Shown: positions 1 through 4,671 of the stretch, in pieces
Numbering within the stretch: position 1 is the first letter of the stretch
How the letters are laid out: every line of letters begins with the position of its first letter
Source: Paracoccaceae bacterium
Lineage (GTDB): Bacteria > Pseudomonadota > Alphaproteobacteria > Rhodobacterales > Rhodobacteraceae
Assembly (NCBI GenBank): GCA_009920225.1
Contig: RGAJ01000083.1
Location: 1-7,326, forward strand
Direction: 5' to 3'
Length of the DNA stretch: 7,326 nucleotides
Position numbers and translations under genes: made by a program
Notes under the pieces: model-generated
The model's input: the letters and a program-made list of their open reading frames with translations, nothing else
What the model was told of the DNA's origin: nothing
Databases searched by the model: none

Positions 1-854
1 TCAGGGGGGAAGGAAAAGTTTTGACGGTTGAGATAGGCAAGCGTCCCTTGGTTCATTGTATGGGCACCCACATCTTGCGATACGATCATCAACAGCCCTG
101 TGCGTTCGCGATAAATGCCAAAGTTTTTCGAACAGCTTGCTGCGATGATAGTTTCTGGAACGCTTGAGGCAACCAAACGGGTTGCTTCAGCGTCTTCGTC
201 CAAGCCGTCACCAAATCCTTGATACGCGATATCGATCATTGGCGTCGCGCCCGAGCTTTGCAGCAGTGCGATCACTTCGCCCCATTGGGTGATGTTCAGG
301 TTCGCACCCGTTGGATTGTGGCAGCAACCGTGCAACAAAATCACATCGCCCGCTTTGGCACCCGCCAAGTCGGTCATCATGCCGTCGAAATCCACGCCAC
401 GTGTTTCCGCGTCGAAATAGCGATAGCTGACAACGGGGATATCCAAATGTTTTAGGATCGACAGATGGTTCGGCCATGTCGGATCAGACACAAACACGCG
501 CACGTCTGGATTTGCCATTTTCACCAGTTCAAAGGCCTGCCGGACGGCACCTGTTCCACCCGGCGTTGCAACAGCCGCAACATGTGACCGTGACACCGCA
601 TCCGACAAAACCAAGTTGATCATCGCATCCGAAAACGCGGGATCACCGGCAAGCGCAACATACGTTTTGGTCGTTTCTTGTTCCCAAAGCAGCTTTTCCG
701 CATCCTTGATCGCGTGCATCACGGGGGTCAAGCCTGTCGCGTCTTTGTAGACACCAACGCCCAAATCAATTTTGTCGGCGCGCGGGTCTTCTTTGAACAT
801 TTGCATCAAGGCCAAGATTTTATCGGCTGGTTGTGCTTTTAGTGTTTCGAACAT
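1..854 (-). CDS. Aspartate/aromatic amino acid aminotransferase (class I), 3' end cut by window edge
   Basis: PLP enzyme of the AspC/TyrB group (fold type I, class I), which transfers amino groups between Asp or aromatic amino acids and 2-oxoglutarate in the cytoplasm. Reading back from ATG 852-854 gives 284 codons of an expected ~395. The reading frame stays open to the left edge, ending in NRQNFSFPP, a conserved stretch of this family. Visible landmarks are GVGVYKD near residue 33, HNPTG with Asn180, the PLP-pyridine Asp208, Tyr211, and SCSKNFGIYRER with the Schiff-base Lys243. The Asn-Asp-Lys spacing agrees with E. coli AspC as I remember it. The start is supported by GGAG (plus 862-865) seven bases upstream, inside the end of sseA. 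The start overlaps the sseA stop as TAATG, so translation is probably coupled. Substrate choice between Asp, Tyr/Phe and possibly cysteine cannot be read from the sequence. The family call is secure; the substrate is inferred. Confidence 0.93.
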   Translation of the reverse strand, partial: MFETLKAQPADKILALMQMFKEDPRADKIDLGVGVYKDATGLTPVMHAIKDAEKLLWEQETTKTYVALAGDPAFSDAMINLVLSDAVSRSHVAAVATPGGTGAVRQAFELVKMANPDVRVFVSDPTWPNHLSILKHLDIPVVSYRYFDAETRGVDFDGMMTDLAGAKAGDVILLHGCCHNPTGANLNITQWGEVIALLQSSGATPMIDIAYQGFGDGLDEDAEATRLVASSVPETIIAASCSKNFGIYRERTGLLMIVSQDVGAHTMNQGTLAYLNRQNFSFPP

Positions 855-1708
855 TATTTGTCTCCGGTTGCGACAGGCACGGTTGGGAACATTCCCCATT
901 CCGCCCAACTGCCGTCGTATAAAGAATGATCTGTTTTGCCGATAAGCTCTAACCCAAGGCACAGCACCGCCGCGGTGACGCCTGACCCGCAACTGGTAAT
1001 CGCGGGTTTGGACAAATCAACACCGGCGTCGACAAACACTTGACGCAGCTTGTCAGGTGATTTCATTGTGCCATCGTCGTTTTGCAAGCTTCGGAAAAAT
1101 ACGTTTTTCGCGCCCGGAATATGGCCAGACCGCAAACCTTCGCGCGGTTCGGGTTCTTCGCCCCGAAAGCGACCCGGCGCGCGCGCGTCGATGATTTCAT
1201 AGTCGCCCAGCTTTGAGGCAGAGGCCACTTGGGTCACATCTTTGACCATGTGATTTTGGCGGCGCACCGTCATGTGGCGATCGCGGATCATGGGTGGCAT
1301 GTCTTCTGTTTCGCGCCCTTCTGCGATCCATTTTTTCAAACCGCCATCCAGAACGGCAATGTTCATTTGTCCCATCAAACGGAACAACCACCACACGCGC
1401 GCTGATGAAAACACGCCCTCGCCGTCATAGACGACGACCTGATGGCCATCACCAACGCCCATGGCGCGCATGCGCGACATAAATTTTTCGACGGGGGGAA
1501 CCATATGGGGAAGATCAGAGCGATGATCAGAAATGTCATCAATATCAAAAAAACGCGCCCCAGGGATATGGGCCGCGTCGTATTCGGCCTTGGCGTCACG
1601 CCCCATTTGCGGCAAATACCAAGACGCATCCAGAATGCGTAGATCTGGATCCTTGATGTGATCGGCCAACCATTGCGTTGACACCAAAACTTTGGGATTC
1701 TCTGTCAT
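854..1708 (-). CDS. sseA: 3-mercaptopyruvate sulfurtransferase (tandem rhodanese)
   Basis: Cytoplasmic sulfurtransferase of 284 residues, the usual length for bacterial SseA. It moves sulfur from 3-mercaptopyruvate (or thiosulfate) to an active-site Cys persulfide and then to thiols or cyanide. Two rhodanese domains are visible. The N-terminal one (about 6-125) carries EYDAAHIPGARFFDIDD and has no catalytic Cys. The C-terminal one (about 155-275) has IIDARAPGRFRG, RSGHIPGAKNV and the loop SCGSGVTA with Cys240. CG[S/T]GVTA is the mercaptopyruvate-type loop; thiosulfate-preferring rhodaneses usually have a more basic one (CRKGVT). The ATG has AAGGA (plus 1715-1719) six bases upstream. Its stop shares one base with the start of the downstream aminotransferase, so the two form an operon. 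No convincing promoter was found in the ~55 bases between its RBS and the hairpin at 1764, although TTGCCA at plus 1758-1763 could be a -35 element. An aminotransferase partner fits cysteine degradation through 3-mercaptopyruvate (inference). Confidence 0.93.
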   Translation of the reverse strand: MTENPKVLVSTQWLADHIKDPDLRILDASWYLPQMGRDAKAEYDAAHIPGARFFDIDDISDHRSDLPHMVPPVEKFMSRMRAMGVGDGHQVVVYDGEGVFSSARVWWLFRLMGQMNIAVLDGGLKKWIAEGRETEDMPPMIRDRHMTVRRQNHMVKDVTQVASASKLGDYEIIDARAPGRFRGEEPEPREGLRSGHIPGAKNVFFRSLQNDDGTMKSPDKLRQVFVDAGVDLSKPAITSCGSGVTAAVLCLGLELIGKTDHSLYDGSWAEWGMFPTVPVATGDK

Positions 1709-1763
1709 AGCACGTCCTTCGACAACCTTAGGCCTGCCTACTACTGGAACAGCTATGTGGCAA

Positions 1764-1793
1764 GTCTTGGCAGCAATTTTTGGCTGCCAAGAC
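1764..1793 (-). terminator. Perfect 11-bp hairpin downstream of the glycine-zipper gene
   Basis: GTCTTGGCAGC (1764-1774) and GCTGCCAAGAC (1783-1793) form a perfect stem around an 8-base A/T-rich loop. It starts 17 bases beyond the stop codon of the minus-strand gene at 1811-2098 and lies before the sseA leader. The likely role is to end that transcript and insulate the sseA operon. On the minus strand only two U residues follow the stem. A five-T run follows three bases after the stem on the plus strand, where no upstream gene exists. It is therefore an atypical intrinsic terminator, or an RNA-stabilising 3' hairpin. Confidence 0.6.
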
Positions 1794-1810
1794 AGAATTT
1801 TTAACTTAAA

Positions 1811-2098
1811 TCAGCTCATTTTCGAACGGATCAAGCCAACGATGGCCATAACAACGCCACCGCCGACGCCACCACCGGCCAACTGGCCAACGATTGACCC
1901 GATATCAAGGCCAGCTGCACCACCCATGGCGCCCGCCATATCCGGAGCGCCTAACATACCTAAAATCGTACCACCAAGACCACCACCAACAATACCTGAA
2001 ATTGAGTTAATCAATGTGCCTTGGTTCAACGAAGGCACAGCTTTACCTGCTGCGTTGCCACCAACGGCACCCGCAATTAACGATATAATGAGTTCCAT
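1811..2098 (-). CDS. Small glycine-zipper membrane protein, function unknown
   Basis: A 95-residue protein with 26 glycines and almost no charge (E2, K19, D53, D65, R91, K93). It has three apolar Gly-rich stretches: about 3-18, 33-51 and 66-90. Runs such as GGGLGG (38-43) and GGGVGGG (75-81) form GxxxG/glycine-zipper patterns, which in other proteins pack membrane helices into oligomers. The basic tail RSKMS suggests that the C-terminus stays in the cytoplasm. There is no cleavable signal peptide or lipobox. The start is supported by AAGGGA upstream of the ATG, and the transcript is bracketed by hairpins. I have an impression of similar hypothetical proteins in Rhodobacteraceae but cannot name a family. 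It is stand-alone, between smpB and sseA on the same strand. The opposite strand is also open (1692-2123) but would encode an improbable Pro-rich protein. A bacteriocin-like or pore-forming peptide is possible, but nothing else (immunity or export gene) supports it. Confidence 0.75.
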   Translation of the reverse strand: MELIISLIAGAVGGNAAGKAVPSLNQGTLINSISGIVGGGLGGTILGMLGAPDMAGAMGGAAGLDIGSIVGQLAGGGVGGGVVMAIVGLIRSKMS

Positions 2099-2106
2099 GT
2101 CTTTTC

Positions 2107-2137
2107 CCTTACTGTTCGACTGAGTTCATCAGTAAGG
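2107..2137 (-). promoter_or_regulatory. 5' leader hairpin covering the ribosome-binding site, with a competing hairpin
   Basis: On the minus strand, CCTTACTG (2130-2137) can pair perfectly with CAGTAAGG (2107-2114) across a 15-base loop. The 3' arm contains the AAGG of the Shine-Dalgarno for the glycine-zipper gene, so this fold would hide the RBS. A second hairpin, ACTGA with TCAGT and a 5-base loop, uses the same ACTG and would leave the RBS free. A seven-codon reading frame (ATG at 2127-2129, peptide MNSVEQ, TAA at 2109-2111) ends on the RBS itself. The complementarity is seen directly; the switching role is inferred. Confidence 0.4.
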
Positions 2138-2143
2138 TCAGCT

Positions 2144-2172
2144 TAGATACAAGTTTAGGGGAATGTATACAA
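2144..2172 (-). promoter_or_regulatory. Candidate promoter of the glycine-zipper gene
   Basis: Read on the minus strand, TTGTAT (plus 2167-2172) is followed by 17 bases and TATCTA (plus 2144-2149). Each box matches the sigma70 consensus at only three of six positions, but the spacing is ideal and the position would give a leader of roughly 40 bases. It overlaps the hairpin after smpB, so transcript end and new start would be superimposed. Weak evidence. Confidence 0.25.
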
Positions 2173-2190
2173 AAAATTCCCGAAAACTTG
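2150..2190 (-). terminator. Extended hairpin three bases after the smpB stop
   Basis: CAAGTTT (2150-2156) pairs with AAACTTG (2184-2190). Then comes a 2x2 internal loop of AG opposite GA, then GGGAAT (2159-2164) with ATTCCC (2176-2181), and an 11-base loop. This makes 13 base pairs in two helices placed immediately after smpB, as expected for a transcript end. On the minus strand no U-tract follows the stem (TATCTAAGC), so factor-independent termination is doubtful. It may act as a 3'-end stability element. Confidence 0.45.
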
Positions 2191-2193
2191 GCC

Positions 2194-2670
2194 TTAGTCG
2201 CTGTGTTTTAACAACCGTTGCTTTTGACGGTTCCAATCTTTTTCGGCCGCATCTGCACGTTTGTCGTGGTTCTTTTTGCCCTTGGCGATGCCGACTTTTA
2301 ATTTCACTTGGCCCTTGTGGTTGAAATACATAACCAACGGCACGACTGTCATGCCTTTGCGCTGCGTATCCGACCAGAGCCGCGCGAGTTCACGTTTGTT
2401 GACCAGCAATTTACGCTTGCGGCGTTCTTCATGTCCCCATGTGCGCGCCTGCTCGTATGAGGAAATGTAGGAATTGACCATCCAAAGCTCACCCTCATCG
2501 ACATGGGCATAGCTTTCCGCAATGTTTGCTTTGCCCGTGCGAAGCGACTTCACTTCGGATCCCATCAAAACGATACCGCATTCCAAATCATCCTCGATCG
2601 CGTAATCATGACGCGCCCGACGGTTTTCTGCGATAATTTTGTAGTTTGGATCTGATTTAGGTTTTGCCAT
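2194..2670 (-). CDS. smpB: SsrA (tmRNA)-binding protein SmpB
   Basis: SmpB binds the tRNA-like domain of tmRNA and delivers it to stalled ribosomes for trans-translation, tagging the unfinished protein for proteolysis. The 158 residues match the usual length. The N-terminal [20 protein letters not shown] leads into the hallmark [20 protein letters not shown] (about 36-55), followed by [13 protein letters not shown]. The basic [14 protein letters not shown] segment and a Lys/Arg-rich C-terminal tail (ending RLLKHSD) follow; the tail enters the ribosomal mRNA channel in known structures. The ATG lacks a clear purine-rich Shine-Dalgarno; upstream is CTCATCGCCATT. No other in-frame start is apparent, and the N-terminus aligns with the family. 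The gene is divergent from the class III aminotransferase. A minus-strand extended -10 (TGCTAGACT) lies about 31 bases upstream. The ssrA gene itself is not in the window. Confidence 0.96.
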   Translation of the reverse strand: MAKPKSDPNYKIIAENRRARHDYAIEDDLECGIVLMGSEVKSLRTGKANIAESYAHVDEGELWMVNSYISSYEQARTWGHEERRKRKLLVNKRELARLWSDTQRKGMTVVPLVMYFNHKGQVKLKVGIAKGKKNHDKRADAAEKDWNRQKQRLLKHSD

Positions 2671-2701
2671 AATGGCGATGAGTACACCGTGTCAGTTTCC
2701 A

Positions 2702-2710
2702 AGTCTAGCA
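2702..2710 (-). promoter_or_regulatory. Candidate extended -10 element of smpB
   Basis: On the minus strand TGCTAGACT reads as TGn plus TAGACT (four of six to TATAAT), about 31 bases before the smpB ATG. No good -35 element is present at 17-18 bases. It is the best candidate I see for smpB but is not compelling. Confidence 0.25.
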
Positions 2711-2726
2711 CCCTAACCGTACGGAA

Positions 2727-2754
2727 TTCACTGGACACGCGCAGAGAATATAAT
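2727..2754 (+). promoter_or_regulatory. Sigma70-type promoter of the class III aminotransferase
   Basis: TTCACT (2727-2732, four of six to TTGACA) is followed by a 16-base spacer and a perfect TATAAT (2749-2754). Transcription would start near 2760, giving a leader of about 30 bases before the start codon. This is the best-matching promoter in the window. The start site falls within the 14-bp palindrome just downstream. Confidence 0.6.
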
Positions 2755-2756
2755 AA

Positions 2757-2770
2757 AATTTGATCAAATT
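2757..2770 (+). promoter_or_regulatory. Perfect 14-bp palindrome at the predicted start of transcription (candidate operator)
   Basis: AATTTGATCAAATT is a perfect palindrome centred between 2763 and 2764, immediately after the TATAAT box and over the predicted +1. A dimeric repressor bound here would block the promoter. No regulator gene lies next to it in the window, so the binding protein is unknown. The palindrome is seen directly; the operator role is inferred. Confidence 0.45.
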
Positions 2771-2790
2771 CTGGTTAAACAAGGTCATGC

Positions 2791-4146
2791 GTGATGAAAG
2801 ACAGTAACTTTATCAAGGAAAACAACGCCAAGCATATGTGGCACCCGATGGGGCACCCTGCCGATTCTCTGGCAAACCCTCCCACTGTCATTGCATCGGC
2901 CAAAGACAGTTCGATCACAGACATTGACGGACACACCGTTGTGGATGCGGTTGGCGGTTTGTGGTGCGTGAATCTTGGCTATTCAAATGATACGGTCAAA
3001 GAGGCGATCAGCAAACAGCTCTATGATCTGCCCTACTATTCGGCGTTTTCTGGCACAACAAACCCCGCGGCGATCGAAGCATCACAAATGGTGCGGGACA
3101 TGTTCGCACCTGACGGCATGGCACGGGTGTTTTTCACATCCGGTGGTTCAGATTCTGTGGAAACCTGTTTGCGCTTGGCGCGGCAGTATCATGTTGTGCG
3201 TGGCGAACCATCGCGCACAAAATTCATTTCACTGAAAAAAGGCTATCACGGCACGCATTTCGGCGGCGCATCTGTGAACGGCAACAATCGGTTCCGCATC
3301 AATTACGAACCTTTGTTACCCGGCTGCTATCATTTGCCGGCACCATATACCTATCGCAATCCTTTCAATGAAACAGATCCTGCAAAATTGGCGCAAAACA
3401 TCGCAGCCGCGTTTGAAGATGAAATCGCATTCCAAGGTGCAAACACAATCGCGGCCTTTATCATGGAACCGATCCAAGGTGCGGGTGGCGTGATTGTACC
3501 TGACGCATCCTTTATGGGGTTGATGCGCGACATTTGTGACCGTCATGGAATTTTGATGATCTCGGACGAGGTCATCACCGGATTTGGTCGCACAGGTGAT
3601 TGGTCTGGCGCGCGCCATTGGGGGGTAAAACCCGATATGATGTCGATGGCAAAGGGCATCACCTCAGGGTATTTCCCTGTCGGTGCCGCGCTGATTGGTG
3701 ACAAAGTGGCAGAGGTGTTTGAAAATGACACATCCGGGAACGCCGCGATTTTCCACGGCTATACCTATTCCGCGCATCCTGTTGGTGCAGCGGCCGTGAT
3801 CGCCACGATCAACGAAACGCTTCGTTTGGACACCAAGGTCAACGCAGCCGCGCGTGGGGCACAGCTGTTTGAGGGTGTTGAAAAGTTGGCTCAAAAATAT
3901 GACATCATCGGCAATGTACGCGGTGGTCATGGATTGATGACAGGGATCGAATTGGTGTCTGACGCGGCCAAGAAAACACCCATGGATATGAGCGTGATGA
4001 AACGCGTCCACAAAGCCGCCTATGATAATGGTGCCATGGTGCGTTTGGGTGCAAACAACATCCTGATGTCCCCGCCGTTGGTGATTACCGATACCGAAAT
4101 CTCGCAAATCCTATCCGCGCTTGATGCCGGTTTTGCAGCGGCTTAG
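2791..4146 (+). CDS. Class III PLP-dependent omega-aminotransferase
   Basis: Cytoplasmic PLP enzyme of the class III (omega-amino acid/amine:pyruvate) group, 451 residues, the normal length. Landmarks, numbered from GTG 2791: aromatic pocket GGLWCVNLGY (55-64), phosphate loop SGGSDSVET (117-125), YHG (152-154), EPIQGAGG, PLP-pyridine Asp259 in SDEVITGFGRTG, Schiff-base Lys288 in SMAKGITSGY, Thr325 in HGYTYSAHP, and Arg418 in VRLGANNILMSPP. By comparison with known omega-transaminases, Arg418 could be the flexible arginine that takes the carboxylate of the acceptor. The start may be GTG 2791 or the next codon ATG 2794; AAGG at 2781-2784 suits either (6 or 9 bases), and I keep the longer form. 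The gene stands alone, with its own promoter and palindrome upstream and a strong terminator downstream. The amine donor (beta-alanine, taurine, polyamine or other) cannot be decided. A Roseobacter-type (S)-omega-transaminase is the closest group I recall. Confidence 0.92.
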   Translation: MMKDSNFIKENNAKHMWHPMGHPADSLANPPTVIASAKDSSITDIDGHTVVDAVGGLWCVNLGYSNDTVKEAISKQLYDLPYYSAFSGTTNPAAIEASQMVRDMFAPDGMARVFFTSGGSDSVETCLRLARQYHVVRGEPSRTKFISLKKGYHGTHFGGASVNGNNRFRINYEPLLPGCYHLPAPYTYRNPFNETDPAKLAQNIAAAFEDEIAFQGANTIAAFIMEPIQGAGGVIVPDASFMGLMRDICDRHGILMISDEVITGFGRTGDWSGARHWGVKPDMMSMAKGITSGYFPVGAALIGDKVAEVFENDTSGNAAIFHGYTYSAHPVGAAAVIATINETLRLDTKVNAAARGAQLFEGVEKLAQKYDIIGNVRGGHGLMTGIELVSDAAKKTPMDMSVMKRVHKAAYDNGAMVRLGANNILMSPPLVITDTEISQILSALDAGFAAA

Positions 4147-4163
4147 TGCCTGTTTGCACACAG

Positions 4164-4206
4164 TGGACCGCCCAGTGTGGCGGTCCAAACTTCTGTATTT
4201 TTTATT
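4164..4206 (+). terminator. Intrinsic terminator of the aminotransferase gene
   Basis: TGGACCGCC (4164-4172) and GGCGGTCCA (4179-4187) form a perfect 9-bp GC-rich stem with a 6-base loop. It starts 17 bases after the stop codon and is followed by AACTTCTGTATTTTTTATTT. The U-rich run begins a few bases later than ideal, but the arrangement is typical. Confidence 0.85.
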
Positions 4207-4218
4207 TATTTAACATCT

Positions 4219-4244
4219 GAATAAATTACCCCTTCCATTTATTC
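4219..4244. repeat. Inverted repeat GAATAAAT-N10-ATTTATTC upstream of the sulfur operon
   Basis: GAATAAAT (4219-4226) is repeated in inverted orientation as ATTTATTC (4237-4244), separated by 10 bases. Its right arm ends in the ATTC that is also the left half of the ATTC-N8-GAAT element, so two symmetric sites share one half-site. It could bind a second regulator dimer, but chance is not excluded in this A/T-rich stretch. Confidence 0.4.
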
Positions 4245-4257
4245 TGTTTTTTGAATA
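4240..4257 (+). promoter_or_regulatory. Candidate SqrR/BigR-type persulfide-responsive operator
   Basis: ATTC (4241-4244), eight bases, then GAAT (4253-4256); the flanking T4240 and A4257 extend the symmetry. From memory, ATTC-N8-GAAT is the reported consensus of SqrR, the sulfide/persulfide-sensing ArsR-family repressor of Rhodobacter, related to BigR. The downstream genes, a TIGR01244 protein and a sulfur oxyanion transporter family member, are the kind of genes such a repressor would control. The site overlaps a possible -35 box. No arsR-family gene is present in the window. The motif match is exact, but binding is inferred. Confidence 0.5.
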
Positions 4258-4280
4258 TATAGTCAGGGACTCAGTAAATA
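4251..4280 (+). promoter_or_regulatory. Candidate promoter of the TIGR01244-SulP operon
   Basis: TTGAAT (4251-4256, four of six) with an 18-base spacer and TAAATA (4275-4280, three of six). The -10 box is weak. The interest is that the -35 box contains the right GAAT half of the candidate operator, which would explain repression by occlusion. Confidence 0.3.
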
Positions 4281-4296
4281 TTGAAAGGGCTCAATC

Positions 4297-4623
4297 ATGA
4301 ACGTAATGCCTTTGACCGACGAATTCGCCGTCACTGCACAAATCGCAGCCGACGATGTGTCAGCCATCGCAGATGCTGGATACAAATCAATTATCTGTAA
4401 TCGTCCAGATGACGAAGCATCGGACCAACCCGCGTTTGACACGATCAAAGCAGCGGCAGAGGCCGCCGGCCTTGCAACGGCGTATATCCCAGTGATCGGC
4501 ATGCCGACGCCTGAGCAAGTTACAGAAATGGCAGGTGTCCTGAAATCGCTGCCACAGCCTGTTTTGGCGTATTGCCGCAGCGGCAATCGTTCTTCAATTA
4601 TCTTTAACGCCGCCCAAGGCTAA
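4297..4623 (+). CDS. TIGR01244/DUF442 sulfurtransferase-like protein (dual-specificity-phosphatase fold)
   Basis: Small cytoplasmic protein of 108 residues, a normal length for a stand-alone TIGR01244/DUF442 domain. This is the same domain that is fused to a persulfide dioxygenase in Blh-type proteins. It begins with FAVTAQIAADDVSAIADAGY, then the conserved ICNRPDDE (Cys34), and ends with LAYCRSGNRSS, whose Cys93-Arg98 loop should be the active site. The loop is Cys-X4-Arg, as in single-domain rhodaneses, not the Cys-X5-Arg of protein tyrosine phosphatases. This favours sulfur transfer or persulfide chemistry over phosphate hydrolysis. The start has AAGGG (4285-4289) seven bases upstream. It is followed after 48 bases by the SulP gene on the same strand and preceded by a candidate SqrR/BigR site. 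Its likely role is handling persulfide or thiosulfate during sulfide detoxification. The family call is strong; the reaction is not established. Confidence 0.88.
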   Translation: MNVMPLTDEFAVTAQIAADDVSAIADAGYKSIICNRPDDEASDQPAFDTIKAAAEAAGLATAYIPVIGMPTPEQVTEMAGVLKSLPQPVLAYCRSGNRSSIIFNAAQG

Positions 4624-4628
4624 GATCG

Positions 4629-4650
4629 TGCGGATGCCATCGCATCCGCA
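4629..4650 (+). other. Intercistronic 9-bp hairpin between the TIGR01244 gene and the SulP gene
   Basis: TGCGGATGC (4629-4637) and GCATCCGCA (4642-4650) form a perfect stem with the 4-base loop CATC. It starts five bases after the stop codon and ends nine bases before the RBS of the next gene. No U-tract follows, so it is not a normal terminator. It may adjust relative expression by blocking 3'-5' decay or marking an RNA processing site. Confidence 0.55.
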
Positions 4651-4671
4651 ACATCCATAAAGGATCAAAAA

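Noticed and set aside
208..477. Minus-strand and plus-strand frames of 78-89 codons inside the class I aminotransferase
   Set aside because: Overlap a gene whose catalytic residues and spacing are all in place in another frame.
1692..2123. A 143-codon plus-strand open frame opposite the glycine-zipper gene
   Set aside because: It is the complement of Gly-rich codons, giving an implausible Pro-rich protein, and it begins inside sseA without an RBS. The minus-strand frame has a good RBS and membrane-like composition.
2787..2807. ATG at 2787 as the start of the class III aminotransferase or as a leader peptide
   Set aside because: It is out of frame with the gene and reads only six codons before a stop. 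The GTG/ATG pair at 2791/2794 is correctly spaced from AAGG.
3664..4107. A 147-codon minus-strand frame within the class III aminotransferase
   Set aside because: Shadow of the real gene: His/Cys-rich composition, no RBS, no family resemblance, and fully overlapped by a well-conserved coding sequence.
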